Part shown: positions 46,636-56,539 of the stretch, one piece after another | Numbering within the stretch: position 1 is the first letter of the stretch | Layout of the letters: every line of letters starts with the position of its first letter | Origin: Comamonas sp. | Lineage (GTDB): Bacteria; Pseudomonadota; Gammaproteobacteria; Burkholderiales; Burkholderiaceae_C | Assembly (NCBI GenBank): GCA_021166775.1 | Contig: JAJPEQ010000013.1 | Span: forward strand, 310,001 to 374,000 | DNA length: 64,000 bases | Direction: 5' to 3' | Notes under the pieces: model-generated | The model's database searches: none | What the model saw: only the letters and a program-made list of their open reading frames with translations | What the model was told of the DNA's origin: nothing | Program-made: the position numbers and the translations under genes

Positions 46636-47679
46636 ATGTATCGCCTGATTCTCGGTATCGAGTCCTCGTGTGACGAAACCGGCGTGGCGCTGGTGCGTGT
46701 GGATGCGCAGGGCAGCGCCCCGGTGCTGCTCGCGCATGCGCTGCACAGCCAGATCGCCCTGCACCAGGCCTATGGCGGCGTGGTACCCGAACTTGCCAGC
46801 CGGGACCATATCCGCCGGGTGCTGCCGCTGACGCGGACCGTGCTGGCGCAGGCGGGTGCGTCGCTGGGCGCGGTCGATCTCGTCGCGTTCACGCGTGGTC
46901 CGGGGCTGGCGGGCGCCCTGCTGGTGGGCGCGGGCGTGGCGTGCGCGTTGGGTGCGGCGCTGGGCGTGCCGGTGCTGGGCGTGCACCACCTGGAAGGGCA
47001 TCTGCTGTCTCCCTTCCTGAGCGCGGATCCGCCCGAGTTTCCGTTCGTGGCCCTGCTGGTCTCGGGCGGGCACACGCAGCTCATGCGTGTCAATGGCGTG
47101 GGCCGCTACACGCTGCTTGGAGAGACGATCGACGATGCGGCCGGCGAGGCCTTCGACAAATCGGCCAAGCTCATGGGGCTGCCCTACCCGGGCGGGCCAG
47201 TGCTCGCGCGTCTGGCGCAGGATGGGGATGCGGCGGCGTTCAAGCTGCCCCGGCCACTGCTGCACAGCGGCGATCTGGATTTTTCCTTTGCCGGGCTCAA
47301 GACCGCCGTGCTCACGCAGGCCAGAAAGCTCGGCGCGGCACTCGAAGAGCGCAAGGCCGACCTGGCGGCCAGCACCCAGGCTGCCATCGTGGAAGTGCTG
47401 GTCAAAAAATCGCTCAAGGCGCTGGATCGAGCGCAGCTCAAGCGCCTGGTGGTGGCGGGCGGCGTGGGAGCCAACCGGCTGCTGCGCGACACGCTCGACC
47501 AGGCGTGCCGCGCGCGCGGCGTGCGGGTGCATTACCCCGAATTGCATCTGTGCACCGACAACGGCGCCATGATCGCGATGGCCGCGGCCATGCGCGTGCA
47601 GGCGGGGGTGGCCGAGGCGGCTTGCGACTACGCCTTCGACGTGAGGCCGCGCTGGCCATTGCAGGACTTGTCGCGCTGA
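46636..47679 (+). CDS. tsaD: tRNA N6-adenosine threonylcarbamoyltransferase TsaD
   Basis: 347 residues. Transfers the threonylcarbamoyl group to A37 of ANN-decoding tRNAs, with TsaB and TsaE. ASKHA fold with [16 protein letters not shown] at the N-terminus, metal ligands in [20 protein letters not shown] and CTDNGAMIA near the C-terminus. ATG 46636 gives [15 protein letters not shown]. Divergent from the ccoN operon across 205 bp, which hold the FNR-like box. Confidence 0.97.
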   Translation: MYRLILGIESSCDETGVALVRVDAQGSAPVLLAHALHSQIALHQAYGGVVPELASRDHIRRVLPLTRTVLAQAGASLGAVDLVAFTRGPGLAGALLVGAGVACALGAALGVPVLGVHHLEGHLLSPFLSADPPEFPFVALLVSGGHTQLMRVNGVGRYTLLGETIDDAAGEAFDKSAKLMGLPYPGGPVLARLAQDGDAAAFKLPRPLLHSGDLDFSFAGLKTAVLTQARKLGAALEERKADLAASTQAAIVEVLVKKSLKALDRAQLKRLVVAGGVGANRLLRDTLDQACRARGVRVHYPELHLCTDNGAMIAMAAAMRVQAGVAEAACDYAFDVRPRWPLQDLSR

Positions 47680-47734
47680 AACAGAGTGTGCGCCGGCGTC
47701 GGCGTGTCACGCGCTGTTGCACAATCGCCGGCCT

Positions 47735-48397
47735 ATGCTGACCGTGTTGATCCGGCGTTTTCCGGCCGTGGCGTGCGCCACCGCGGCGCTCGCACTTTCC
47801 GTGGGGGGCTGCGCCCGAATGCCCGAGGCGCTGCCGGGGCCGGAGCGTGCCATCGCCTTCACCCCCAATGATTTCGACAGCGCGGACGTGCACACGCGCC
47901 ATCTGCGCGCGCCGCAGGCGCAGACCTGCGAGGCCGCGCGCCGGGCGCTGCTCAGCCAGGGCTACATCGTCGAGACGGCGACCAAGGATGAGGTCAAGGG
48001 CCGCAAGTACTACCAGCCCACGCCCGACGTGCACTACGAGGTGCAGATGCGCGTGGTGTGCGCCGCCGAGGGACAGGGCGACATGGGCACCTCGGTCTTT
48101 GCCAGCGCCATTCAGGATCGCTATGTGATCAAGAAGGTGAACAATTCGGCGTCGGTGGGGGTCGGTGGCCTGGGCTCGCTCTCGCTGCCGCTCAATTCGA
48201 CCGACGACACGCTGGTCAAGGTGGGCAGCGAGACGATCACCGATGCGCAGTTCTATGGGCGCTTCTTCGACCTGTTTGCCAAATACCTGCCCGCGCCCGC
48301 GCCCGGGCCCAGCGCGGCGCCGGTGCAGGTGCGGCCCGTGGAGCAGCCGCAGGCCGAGCGCCAAGGCGTGGCGCCCCTGGCCGACGACGCGCATTGA
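47735..48397 (+). CDS. DUF2242 lipoprotein
   Basis: 220 residues. Lipoprotein signal ending LSVGGC with the acylated cysteine at residue 26. The DUF2242 body has TCEAARRALLSQGYIVETATKDEVKGRKYYQP and VFASAIQDRYVIKKVNNSASVGVGGLGSLSLP, blocks common in Burkholderiales copies. The C-terminal 35 residues are Pro-rich and disordered. Probably outer-membrane; function unknown. Follows tsaD by 55 bp and converges with the transglutaminase gene. Confidence 0.86.
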   Translation: MLTVLIRRFPAVACATAALALSVGGCARMPEALPGPERAIAFTPNDFDSADVHTRHLRAPQAQTCEAARRALLSQGYIVETATKDEVKGRKYYQPTPDVHYEVQMRVVCAAEGQGDMGTSVFASAIQDRYVIKKVNNSASVGVGGLGSLSLPLNSTDDTLVKVGSETITDAQFYGRFFDLFAKYLPAPAPGPSAAPVQVRPVEQPQAERQGVAPLADDAH

Positions 48398-48412
48398 GCG
48401 CAGCCGGGGCCG

Positions 48413-50470
48413 CTATCGGCGCGGCGGTGGATGGCGGCGAATGTTTTCAAGTTCTGACCAGGGCAGGTGGCGCAGATCGCGCCTGAGCGTGGCGAGGGTA
48501 TCGTGCGTTCGGGCGCCATAGCGCGCCTGCTCCAGCCGCATGAGCCAGTTCACGAGAGGTTGCGCTTGGGGGCCGAGCGCATCGCTCGCCTGCTTTGCCA
48601 TCGCCCGGGCGCTGAGATGGCCGGGCACGCTCAGCCGCAGTCGGCCCATGCGCCTGCGCGTGTCGCGCATGAGGCGCTGCCATGGGTCGATCCGGTAGCG
48701 TTCCCACAGCGTCCACAGGGCGCCCAGCAAGGCGGTTGACGTCAGCAGCAGCCCGAGTACGCGCACGAGGTCCTGCCGGGTGGGCGCCTGCAGGCCCAGG
48801 CTCTTGAGCAGGTCGAGCTGGCGGTCCTGTGTGTAGTTGAGCACCCATTGCGTCCAGCGGTTGTCCAGCGCCTCCCAGACCGCGCGCAGGCGTTGCAGCG
48901 CCGATGGACTCAGCACCGATGCCAGCGCGCCGCCCAGCGCCGTGCGTGGTGCCTGCAGCCGCTCGATGCTGCCGATGCGCGCGGGCGAGACGGCGGCCGT
49001 GGGATCGACACGCACCCAGCCGCGGCCCTCCATCCAGACCTCGGCCCAGGCATGGGCGTCGCTCTGGCGCACGGTCCAGTAGCCGTCGATGGGATTCAAC
49101 TCGCCCCCCTGGTAGCCGGTCACGATGCGCGCGGGGATGTCCAGCGCGCGCATCAGCACCACAAAGCTGGATGCGATGTGCTCGCAAAACCCCTCCTTGC
49201 GGTCGAACCAGAAGGTGTCGGCCGTGTTCTCGCCGTAGACCCCGGGCTCCAGCGTGTAGCGGTAGCCGCCGGTGCGCAGGCGCTTGAGCGCATCGTCCAC
49301 CATGGCCTGCGCGCCGCCCGCTGCCAGTTGCGGATTGGCGCGCATCTGCTGAGCCAGTGCCGTCGTGCGCGGGTTGGAGCCGGGCGGCAGCTGCACGTCG
49401 GGGCGCAGCTGGGGCGTGCGTGCGAGCGGCCCGTGGCGAAAGCGCAAGTAGCTCGCCGCTTCATAGCGCAGCACGCTCATGATGGGGCGCTGTGTGATCC
49501 ATTGCAGCTCGGGCGTCATGCGCGCCTGCATGTCCTGGGGCAGCTCGGGGGGCTCGGACGGCACATCCAGCGTGAGCAGCCACGGTCGGCGGCTGGCCTC
49601 CAGCGTCATCTCGTAGCGCACGGGATCGCCCTGCACCCGCAGGTGGGCGGGTGCGGGGCTGGCCCAGGTGATGGTGCGTGCCTCGGGCTGCGACAGCGCA
49701 TGCCATTGGCGGCCGTCGAAGGCCGTGAGCACGGGGCCGCGGAAATACAGGTCCGACTGCGGTGGCGGCTCACCGCCCCGCGTGTCGAAGCGCACGCGCA
49801 GCGCCACGCTGTCGTCCAGCGCGAGCCTGGCAATCGAGCCCACGCTCATCAGCCCCGACAGGCCGCTGCGGCCCGTCAGATCCTCGCTGGGGATGCCCCA
49901 CAGCGGTGCGAAGCGTGGGAAAAACAGGAACAGCGCCAGCATGATCGGAGTCCCGAGCAGGGCCATGCGCAAGGCCGTGGCGAGCGAGTCGCGCAGCGGC
50001 GGGTATCCCACGGGCCGGTGCGCATTGACGAGTGCGGTGAGCAGGCCCAGCAGAGCCAGCAGCATCATGAGCGCCACGCCCAGCGACTGCGAGAAAAAAA
50101 AGTTGGACAGCAGCGTGAAGAAGCCGAGAAAGAACACCACCATGGCGTCGCGGCGCGCTCGCAGCTCCAGGGTCTTGAGCGCCAGCAGCATCACGATGAG
50201 CGTCACGCCCGCATCCGGCCCGACGATGGTGCCGAAACTCATGAGTGTGGCCGCCGTGGCCAGTATCAGCAGCGCGAAGGTGATCCAGCGGCGCGGCAGC
50301 GGCCGCCCGAGCCAGGAGAGGGCGGCACGCCACAGCAGCAGCACGGCGGTGGCCGCCGAAGTCCAGAGCGGAATCTGCGCCGCGAGGGGCGCGACGCAGA
50401 TTCCGATGACCAGCACCAGAAACAGGGTGTCGCGCGCGTCGCGTGGCAGGTTTTTGAGGCGCGCGATCAA
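48413..50470 (-). CDS. TgpA-type membrane transglutaminase (DUF3488)
   Basis: 685 residues. The N-terminal DUF3488 part has about six membrane helices (15-195). A periplasmic transglutaminase-like domain has its Cys-His-Asp triad in KEGFCEHIASSFVVLMRALDIPARIVTGY, SDAHAWAEVWMEGRGWVRVDPTAA. One further helix (about 560-580) and a cytoplasmic C-terminus follow. In Pseudomonas TgpA is essential; substrate is unknown. The start is TTG at 50470 with a GAGG Shine-Dalgarno; no suitable ATG is nearby. Third gene of a MoxR-DUF58-TgpA operon. Confidence 0.9.
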   Translation of the reverse strand: MIARLKNLPRDARDTLFLVLVIGICVAPLAAQIPLWTSAATAVLLLWRAALSWLGRPLPRRWITFALLILATAATLMSFGTIVGPDAGVTLIVMLLALKTLELRARRDAMVVFFLGFFTLLSNFFFSQSLGVALMMLLALLGLLTALVNAHRPVGYPPLRDSLATALRMALLGTPIMLALFLFFPRFAPLWGIPSEDLTGRSGLSGLMSVGSIARLALDDSVALRVRFDTRGGEPPPQSDLYFRGPVLTAFDGRQWHALSQPEARTITWASPAPAHLRVQGDPVRYEMTLEASRRPWLLTLDVPSEPPELPQDMQARMTPELQWITQRPIMSVLRYEAASYLRFRHGPLARTPQLRPDVQLPPGSNPRTTALAQQMRANPQLAAGGAQAMVDDALKRLRTGGYRYTLEPGVYGENTADTFWFDRKEGFCEHIASSFVVLMRALDIPARIVTGYQGGELNPIDGYWTVRQSDAHAWAEVWMEGRGWVRVDPTAAVSPARIGSIERLQAPRTALGGALASVLSPSALQRLRAVWEALDNRWTQWVLNYTQDRQLDLLKSLGLQAPTRQDLVRVLGLLLTSTALLGALWTLWERYRIDPWQRLMRDTRRRMGRLRLSVPGHLSARAMAKQASDALGPQAQPLVNWLMRLEQARYGARTHDTLATLRRDLRHLPWSELENIRRHPPPRR

Positions 50471-50562
50471 AGGGGCCTCGCGTCGTCACGCGTGGCGCAA
50501 CTATTCATTATGTAGCTGCAGCCGTATATTTGGCGAGCGTTCTGACTGGTTTTCATTGAAAT

Positions 50563-51536
50563 TCAGTACAGGGCCAAGGTACGCAGGCAGCGCTCGCGCT
50601 GTGCGGCGCCGCTGTCCTGGGCGATGGTGACAGCCCCCAGGCGCAGGCCGTAGGTCAGCCCGAGGCGGTCGGCGTGCAGCACCCAGGCCGTGAGGCGCGA
50701 GAGGCGCGCTTCCGGCGCCTGCAGGCCGGTGGCCTGCAGGCTCAGCCACAGCTCGCTGCGTTGCGCGCCCTGGCCGTCGCGGCTCACCAGCGCGTCACTG
50801 CCGCTGGCCATGGCCTGCGCCGCCTTTTTCCAGACGATGAGGCGTTGCGCATCGCCGCGCCGGTAGGCGCGCACGCCGTCGTATTCGCTGCCGCTGGTAC
50901 TGCGCGTGCTGGCAGCGGCCCCCGCCCGCGCCTCACCCGCGGGCAGGGGCGGAGCACCCGGCTCCGGCCTGGGGTAGACCAGCACCCGTGCCTTGGGCCG
51001 CCACCATGCCCAGACGCGGAAGATGCCCATCGGGTAGTGCGTCTGCACGGCCAGCGGCGGCACATCCTGCAGGCCGCGGCGTGTCGGCTCGAAAGCCAGC
51101 TGCAGCAAGGCACTGCCCTGCGCGGGCACGTCGGCCCAGGACCAGAGTCCCGAGCCGCGCAGCGCCAGCGCGATCGCGTGGCGGCTCGTGCGCCGCTCGT
51201 TGAGCAGCTGCACGGGCAGCGTCACGCTGCCCCCGAGAAACTGCGGCTCGGGCGGCAGCAGGCGCAGCTGCAGCCCGCGCAGCGTGGCGTGGCTGGTCCA
51301 GGTGCTTGCGCCCGCGCAGCCAGCCAGCAGGAAGGTGAGCAGGTAGCCGAGGTTGAGCTGGAAATTGATCGACGCCACCAGCAGCACGATCAGCGTCAGC
51401 GCCAGCATCCAGCCCGAGCCCGTGGGCAGGATGTAGACGTTGCGCTGGGTCAGCCGCAGGTGGTCGCTGGGCGCGACGCGCGCCATCCACCACCGCTGCC
51501 AGCGCGCGGCCAGCCAGCCCCGGGGCAGGGTGGCCG

Positions 51537-51540
<4 letters not shown>
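50563..51540 (-). CDS. DUF58-domain membrane protein
   Basis: 325 residues. Two close membrane helices (about 45-85), then the DUF58 domain with GSEYDGVRAYRRGDAQRLIVWKKAAQ, a conserved family block. It usually partners a MoxR ATPase and a transglutaminase, as here. The start overlaps the moxR stop by 4 bp (51537-51540). Role in cell-envelope assembly or chaperoning is inferred from the family's operons. Confidence 0.9.
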
Positions 51541-52457
<917 letters not shown>

Positions 52458-52496
52458 GAGCGTGACGTTATCCGAAAAACGTGCTGGAGACGGAGC

Positions 52497-53450
52497 ATGA
52501 GCAGAACGGGCTTTTACACGCATGCGGACTGCCGCAAGCACGAGATGGGCGCAGGGCATCCCGAGTGTCCCGAGCGGCTCGATGCCATCCACAATCGCCT
52601 GCTGATCACGGGCCTGGCGGACGTGCTCGAACAGCGCGAGGCGCCGCTGGCAAGCCTCGCTGACGTCGAACTCGCGCATGACCGCTGGTACGTGGCGTCG
52701 CTGCGCGGCATGTCCGAGCGCATCGCCGAGGAAAAGGCCGCGGGCGGCCCGGCCTATGCGCAGGTGGACCCCGATACCTCCATGAACGTCTGGACCTGGC
52801 CCGCGGCCCTGCGCGCCGCAGGTGCGGCGCTGGATGCGACCGATGCCGTGATCGCGGGCGAGCTGGAAAACGCGTTCTGCTCGGTGCGCCCTCCTGGGCA
52901 TCACGCCACGCACAACAAAGCCATGGGGTTCTGTTTTTTCAACAACGTGGCCGTCGCCGCCAAATACGCATTGCAGCGGCACAACCTGCGGCGCGTGGCG
53001 GTGATCGACTTCGACGTGCACCACGGCAACGGCACCGAGGACATCCTCGCGGGCGACGAGCGCGCGCTCATGTGCAGCATTTTCCAGCACCCGTTCTACC
53101 CCTTCAGCGGCGACCAGAGCCCCGCGCCCAACATGTGCAATGTGCCGCTGGCGGCCTACACGAAAGGCATCGATGTGCGGGAGATCGTCGATACTTTCTG
53201 GATGCCGCGGCTGGAGGCCTTCAAGCCCGAGATGATCTTCATCAGCGCGGGTTTCGACAGCCACCGCGACGACGACATGGGGCAGCTGGGGCTGACGGAG
53301 CAGGACTTTGCCTGGATCACGTTGCGAATCAAGGACATTGCGCGGCGTTTTTCCAAAGGGCGTATCGTTTCCTGCCTCGAGGGCGGCTATGTTCTTGTGC
53401 CCTTGGCCAACAGCGTCGAGGCCCATCTGCGCGCGCTGGCCGATCTGTGA
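52497..53450 (+). CDS. Histone deacetylase-like amidohydrolase
   Basis: 317-residue arginase/deacetylase-fold enzyme of the class II HDAC/HDAH type. Active-site motifs are RPPGHHA (residues 131-137, two catalytic His), DFDVHHGNGT (171-180, zinc ligands), SAGFDSHRDD (third zinc ligand) and LEGGY (catalytic Tyr). In bacteria such enzymes deacetylate acetylpolyamines or other small acylated amines. Divergent from the moxR operon with 39 bp between starts; an enoyl-CoA hydratase gene follows 14 bp downstream. Confidence 0.9.
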   Translation: MSRTGFYTHADCRKHEMGAGHPECPERLDAIHNRLLITGLADVLEQREAPLASLADVELAHDRWYVASLRGMSERIAEEKAAGGPAYAQVDPDTSMNVWTWPAALRAAGAALDATDAVIAGELENAFCSVRPPGHHATHNKAMGFCFFNNVAVAAKYALQRHNLRRVAVIDFDVHHGNGTEDILAGDERALMCSIFQHPFYPFSGDQSPAPNMCNVPLAAYTKGIDVREIVDTFWMPRLEAFKPEMIFISAGFDSHRDDDMGQLGLTEQDFAWITLRIKDIARRFSKGRIVSCLEGGYVLVPLANSVEAHLRALADL

Positions 53451-53464
53451 TGTCAGGAGTGAGC

Positions 53465-54253
53465 ATGAGCGATACCAATGAATTGCTGAGCGTGGTGCGC
53501 GATGAGCGTGGCGTCTATACCTTCACCATGCAGGATCCCCAACGTTTCAATGCGCTGGGCAGCGAAATGCTGCAATGTCTGCAGCAGGCGCTGGACGCGG
53601 TGGACCGGGATGCGCAGGCGCGCATCGTGGTGTTGTCGGGCAGCGGCAAGGCTTTTTGCGCCGGGCACAACCTCAAGGACATGGCCGCGCACCCCCATCT
53701 CTCCTACTACCGCGACCTGTTCGCCCAATGCAGCCGCGTGATGCTCTCCATCAACCAGCTTGGCGTGCCCGTGATCGCGCGCGTGCACGGCATCGCGGCG
53801 GCGGCGGGCTGCCAGCTCGTGGCGCAGTGCGACCTGGCGGTCGCCAGCACCGAGGCGCGTTTTGCCACGAGCGGCATCCACTACGGCTTGTTCTGCGCCA
53901 CGCCCAGCGTGCCACTGGTGCGCAACGTGCCCGCCAAGCGGGCGATGGAAATGCTGCTCACCGGCGATTTCATCGATGCGCAGACGGCGCTCAAGGAGGG
54001 CCTGGTCAACCGCGTGGTGGCGCCCGAGCGGCTTGACGACGAGGTGGCCGCGCTGGTGGGCTCCATCGTCGAGAAGCCTGCCGTGGCCGTGGCGATGGGC
54101 AAGAAACTGGTCTACCAGCAGCGTGAATTGGGCCTGCAGGCGGCGTACCAGCTGGCCTGCCAGACCATGGCGACGAACATGATGGATGCCGACGCGCAGG
54201 AGGGCGCACGCGCGTTTGCCGAAAAGCGCGCGCCGACGTGGAAGCCGCATTGA
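53465..54253 (+). CDS. Enoyl-CoA hydratase/isomerase family protein (ECHDC3-like)
   Basis: 262-residue crotonase-fold protein. FNALGSEML, GSGKAFCAGHNLKDM and IARVHGIAAAAGCQLVAQCDLAVAS form the CoA-binding and oxyanion-hole region. The position after PSTTGIHYG-like sequence reads SGIHYGLFCATPSVPL, so only one of the two usual catalytic glutamates is evident, as in ECHDC3-type members. ATG 53465 with CAGGAG upstream is preferred over ATG 53450, which overlaps the preceding stop. Precise reaction not known. Confidence 0.85.
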   Translation: MSDTNELLSVVRDERGVYTFTMQDPQRFNALGSEMLQCLQQALDAVDRDAQARIVVLSGSGKAFCAGHNLKDMAAHPHLSYYRDLFAQCSRVMLSINQLGVPVIARVHGIAAAAGCQLVAQCDLAVASTEARFATSGIHYGLFCATPSVPLVRNVPAKRAMEMLLTGDFIDAQTALKEGLVNRVVAPERLDDEVAALVGSIVEKPAVAVAMGKKLVYQQRELGLQAAYQLACQTMATNMMDADAQEGARAFAEKRAPTWKPH

Positions 54254-54315
54254 CCCGCGCGCTGTCGAAGTGGGCTCGACGCCACCGCGACGGACTGGCA
54301 TAATCATAAAAAAGC

Positions 54316-54327
54316 ACGACCGTTCGT
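54316..54327. promoter_or_regulatory. Candidate TetR-family operator upstream of etfBA
   Basis: ACGACCGTTCGT, an inverted repeat ACGA-N4-TCGT flanked by an A-run on the left and T-rich sequence on the right, 94 bp upstream of etfB. Similar dyads are used by TetR-type regulators of fatty- or branched-chain-acid breakdown in beta-proteobacteria. The regulator is not in the window. Confidence 0.4.
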
Positions 54328-54420
54328 TTATTTTGTACGCAGGTTCCGGAGCTTGCAGTGCAACATAGAATCTGATGGTTTACGTACACGTCAATTCATT
54401 CAACTCCAGGAGCTGCAGCA

Positions 54421-55170
54421 ATGAAGGTTTTGGTCCCCGTCAAGCGCGTGGTGGACTACAACGTGAAGGTTCGCGTCAAGTCGGACAGCACGGGTGTGGA
54501 TATCGCCAACGTCAAGATGAGCATGAACCCCTTCGACGAAATTGCCGTCGAGGAAGCCGTGCGCCTCAAGGAAAAGGGCGTGGTCACCGAGGTGATCGCC
54601 GTCTCCTGCGGCGTGCAGCAGTGCCAGGAAACGCTGCGCACGGCCATGGCCATCGGCGCCGATCGCGCCATTCTGGTGCACAGCGATGAAGAACTGCAGC
54701 CGCTGGCCGTCGCCAAGCTCATCAAGGCGCTCGTGGACAAGGAACAACCCGGTCTCGTGATCCTGGGCAAGCAGGCGATCGACGACGACGCCAACCAGAC
54801 CGGCCAGATGCTCGCCGCCCTGGCCGATCTGCCCCAGGCCACGTTTGCCAGCAAGGTCGAGGTCGCTGGCGGCAAGGCCACGGTCACGCGCGAAGTCGAC
54901 GGGGGCCTGGAGACCGTTTCGGTCGCGCTGCCGGCCGTCGTCACCACCGACCTGCGCCTGAACGAGCCGCGTTACGTCACGCTGCCCAACATCATGAAGG
55001 CCAAGAAAAAACAGCTCGACACCGTCACCCCGGCCGATCTGGGCGTGGACGTCGCGCCGCGCCTGAAGACTTTGAAAGTGAGTGAGCCGCCCAAGCGCGG
55101 CGCGGGCGTGAAGGTGCCGGACGTGGCCGCGCTCGTCGAGAAGCTGCGCAACGAAGCCAAGGTGATCTGA
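54421..55170 (+). CDS. etfB: Electron transfer flavoprotein beta subunit
   Basis: 249 residues. With EtfA forms the FAD/AMP-containing carrier that takes electrons from acyl-CoA dehydrogenases to ETF:quinone oxidoreductase. [20 protein letters not shown] is the standard start, followed by [17 protein letters not shown] and [32 protein letters not shown], which carries the AMP site and recognition loop. CAGGAGC precedes the ATG. Cotranscribed with etfA (18 bp). Confidence 0.97.
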   Translation: MKVLVPVKRVVDYNVKVRVKSDSTGVDIANVKMSMNPFDEIAVEEAVRLKEKGVVTEVIAVSCGVQQCQETLRTAMAIGADRAILVHSDEELQPLAVAKLIKALVDKEQPGLVILGKQAIDDDANQTGQMLAALADLPQATFASKVEVAGGKATVTREVDGGLETVSVALPAVVTTDLRLNEPRYVTLPNIMKAKKKQLDTVTPADLGVDVAPRLKTLKVSEPPKRGAGVKVPDVAALVEKLRNEAKVI

Positions 55171-55188
55171 GCGAAAGGACCCAACAAC

Positions 55189-56121
55189 ATGACCGCACTC
55201 GTCATTGCCGAACACGACAACGCCAGCCTCAAGGCGGCTACCCTGAACACCGTCACCGCCGCCGCCGCATGTGGCGCAGACGTGCACGTGCTCGTCGCCG
55301 GCGAAAATGCCGCCGCTGCCGCGCAGGCTGCCGCGCGGATCGTCGGCGTCACCAAGGTGCTGCACGCCGATGGCGCCAGCCTCAAGGACGGCCTCGCCGA
55401 GAACCTCGCCGCCCAGGTGCTGGCGCTGGCCGGCAACTATAGCCACATCCTCTTTCCCGCCACCGCCAGCGGCAAGAACGCAGCGCCGCGCGTGGCGGCG
55501 AAGCTCGATGTCGCGCAGATTTCCGACATTACCCGGGTGGTGAGCCCCGACACCTTCGAGCGGCCGATCTACGCCGGCAACGCGATTGCCACGGTGCAGT
55601 CGCTGGATGCCGTCAAGGTCGTCACCGTGCGTGGCACGGGCTTCGACGCGGCCGCGGCCACCGGCGGCTCGGCTGCCGTGGAGACCGTGGCGGCGGTGGC
55701 CGACTCGGGCAAGAGCAGCTTCGTCGGGCGCGAACTCTCCAAGAGCGACCGCCCCGAGCTCACCGCAGCCAAGATCATCGTCTCGGGTGGCCGGGCGCTG
55801 GGCAGCAGCGAGAAATTCCAGGAAGTGCTCACGCCGCTGGCCGACAAGCTGGGTGCCGCCATCGGTGCGAGCCGCGCCGCCGTGGACGCAGGCTACGCCG
55901 CCAACGACCTGCAGGTGGGGCAGACCGGCAAGATCGTCGCGCCCCAGCTCTACATCGCCTGCGGTATCTCCGGTGCCATCCAGCACCTGGCCGGGATGAA
56001 GGATTCCAAGGTGATCGTCGCGATCAACAAGGATGAGGAAGCGCCGATCTTCTCCGTGGCCGACTACGGTCTGGTGGCCGATCTGTTCGTCGCGGTACCC
56101 GAGCTGGTCAAGGCACTTTGA
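55189..56121 (+). CDS. etfA: Electron transfer flavoprotein alpha subunit
   Basis: 310 residues. N-domain resembling EtfB (1-185) and C-terminal FAD domain (190-310) with [74 protein letters not shown], the ETF-alpha FAD signature. Same operon as etfB. An acyl-CoA dehydrogenase gene follows 418 bp downstream and is its likely electron donor. Confidence 0.97.
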   Translation: MTALVIAEHDNASLKAATLNTVTAAAACGADVHVLVAGENAAAAAQAAARIVGVTKVLHADGASLKDGLAENLAAQVLALAGNYSHILFPATASGKNAAPRVAAKLDVAQISDITRVVSPDTFERPIYAGNAIATVQSLDAVKVVTVRGTGFDAAAATGGSAAVETVAAVADSGKSSFVGRELSKSDRPELTAAKIIVSGGRALGSSEKFQEVLTPLADKLGAAIGASRAAVDAGYAANDLQVGQTGKIVAPQLYIACGISGAIQHLAGMKDSKVIVAINKDEEAPIFSVADYGLVADLFVAVPELVKAL

Positions 56122-56539
56122 GACCCTGCTCCACCCGACGTGGCGGCGCTCGCATGTCCCATCCGTGGCGCATCGGGGTGATCGTGCATGGCTGAGGGTG
56201 CTGTCCATCATGCGCAGCCCGTGCAGCGGCTCGTGAGCGTTCATGGGCTGCTGCTGGAGGCCGCCATGGTCTCAAACGCGGCGCCGATGATGGCGATTTC
56301 ACGGCATTTCGCGCGGCCCTGGCCCGATTCAAATCCCTGCGTGTTCCGCACGTGGCCCAGGAAGCGTACAGGGGCTGCACCCCTCTGCGCCGGAACCTGC
56401 GTGCGCGTGGTACCGGGCACGCGCATCGGTGCGTCAATGGCTCCAAGGTGGAAGCGGGTCACCTCGGTGAGGTGGCGATCGAGTTCATCGACACCTATAT
56501 GCCGAACCCTGAATTGATACAGACACAGGAAGCACACCC
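56122..56539. other. 418-bp region between etfA and acyl-CoA dehydrogenase, no recognised gene
   Basis: One plus-strand frame is open from 56096 to 56543 and ends in ...EFIDTYMPNPELIQTQEAHP; its stop TGA overlaps the next start as ATGA (56540-56543). The only good start is GTG 56352 (63 codons), and no family is recognised. It could be a short leader gene coupled to the dehydrogenase, a decayed gene, or chance. Competing frames on both strands are equally long. No terminator or promoter stands out. Confidence 0.35.
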
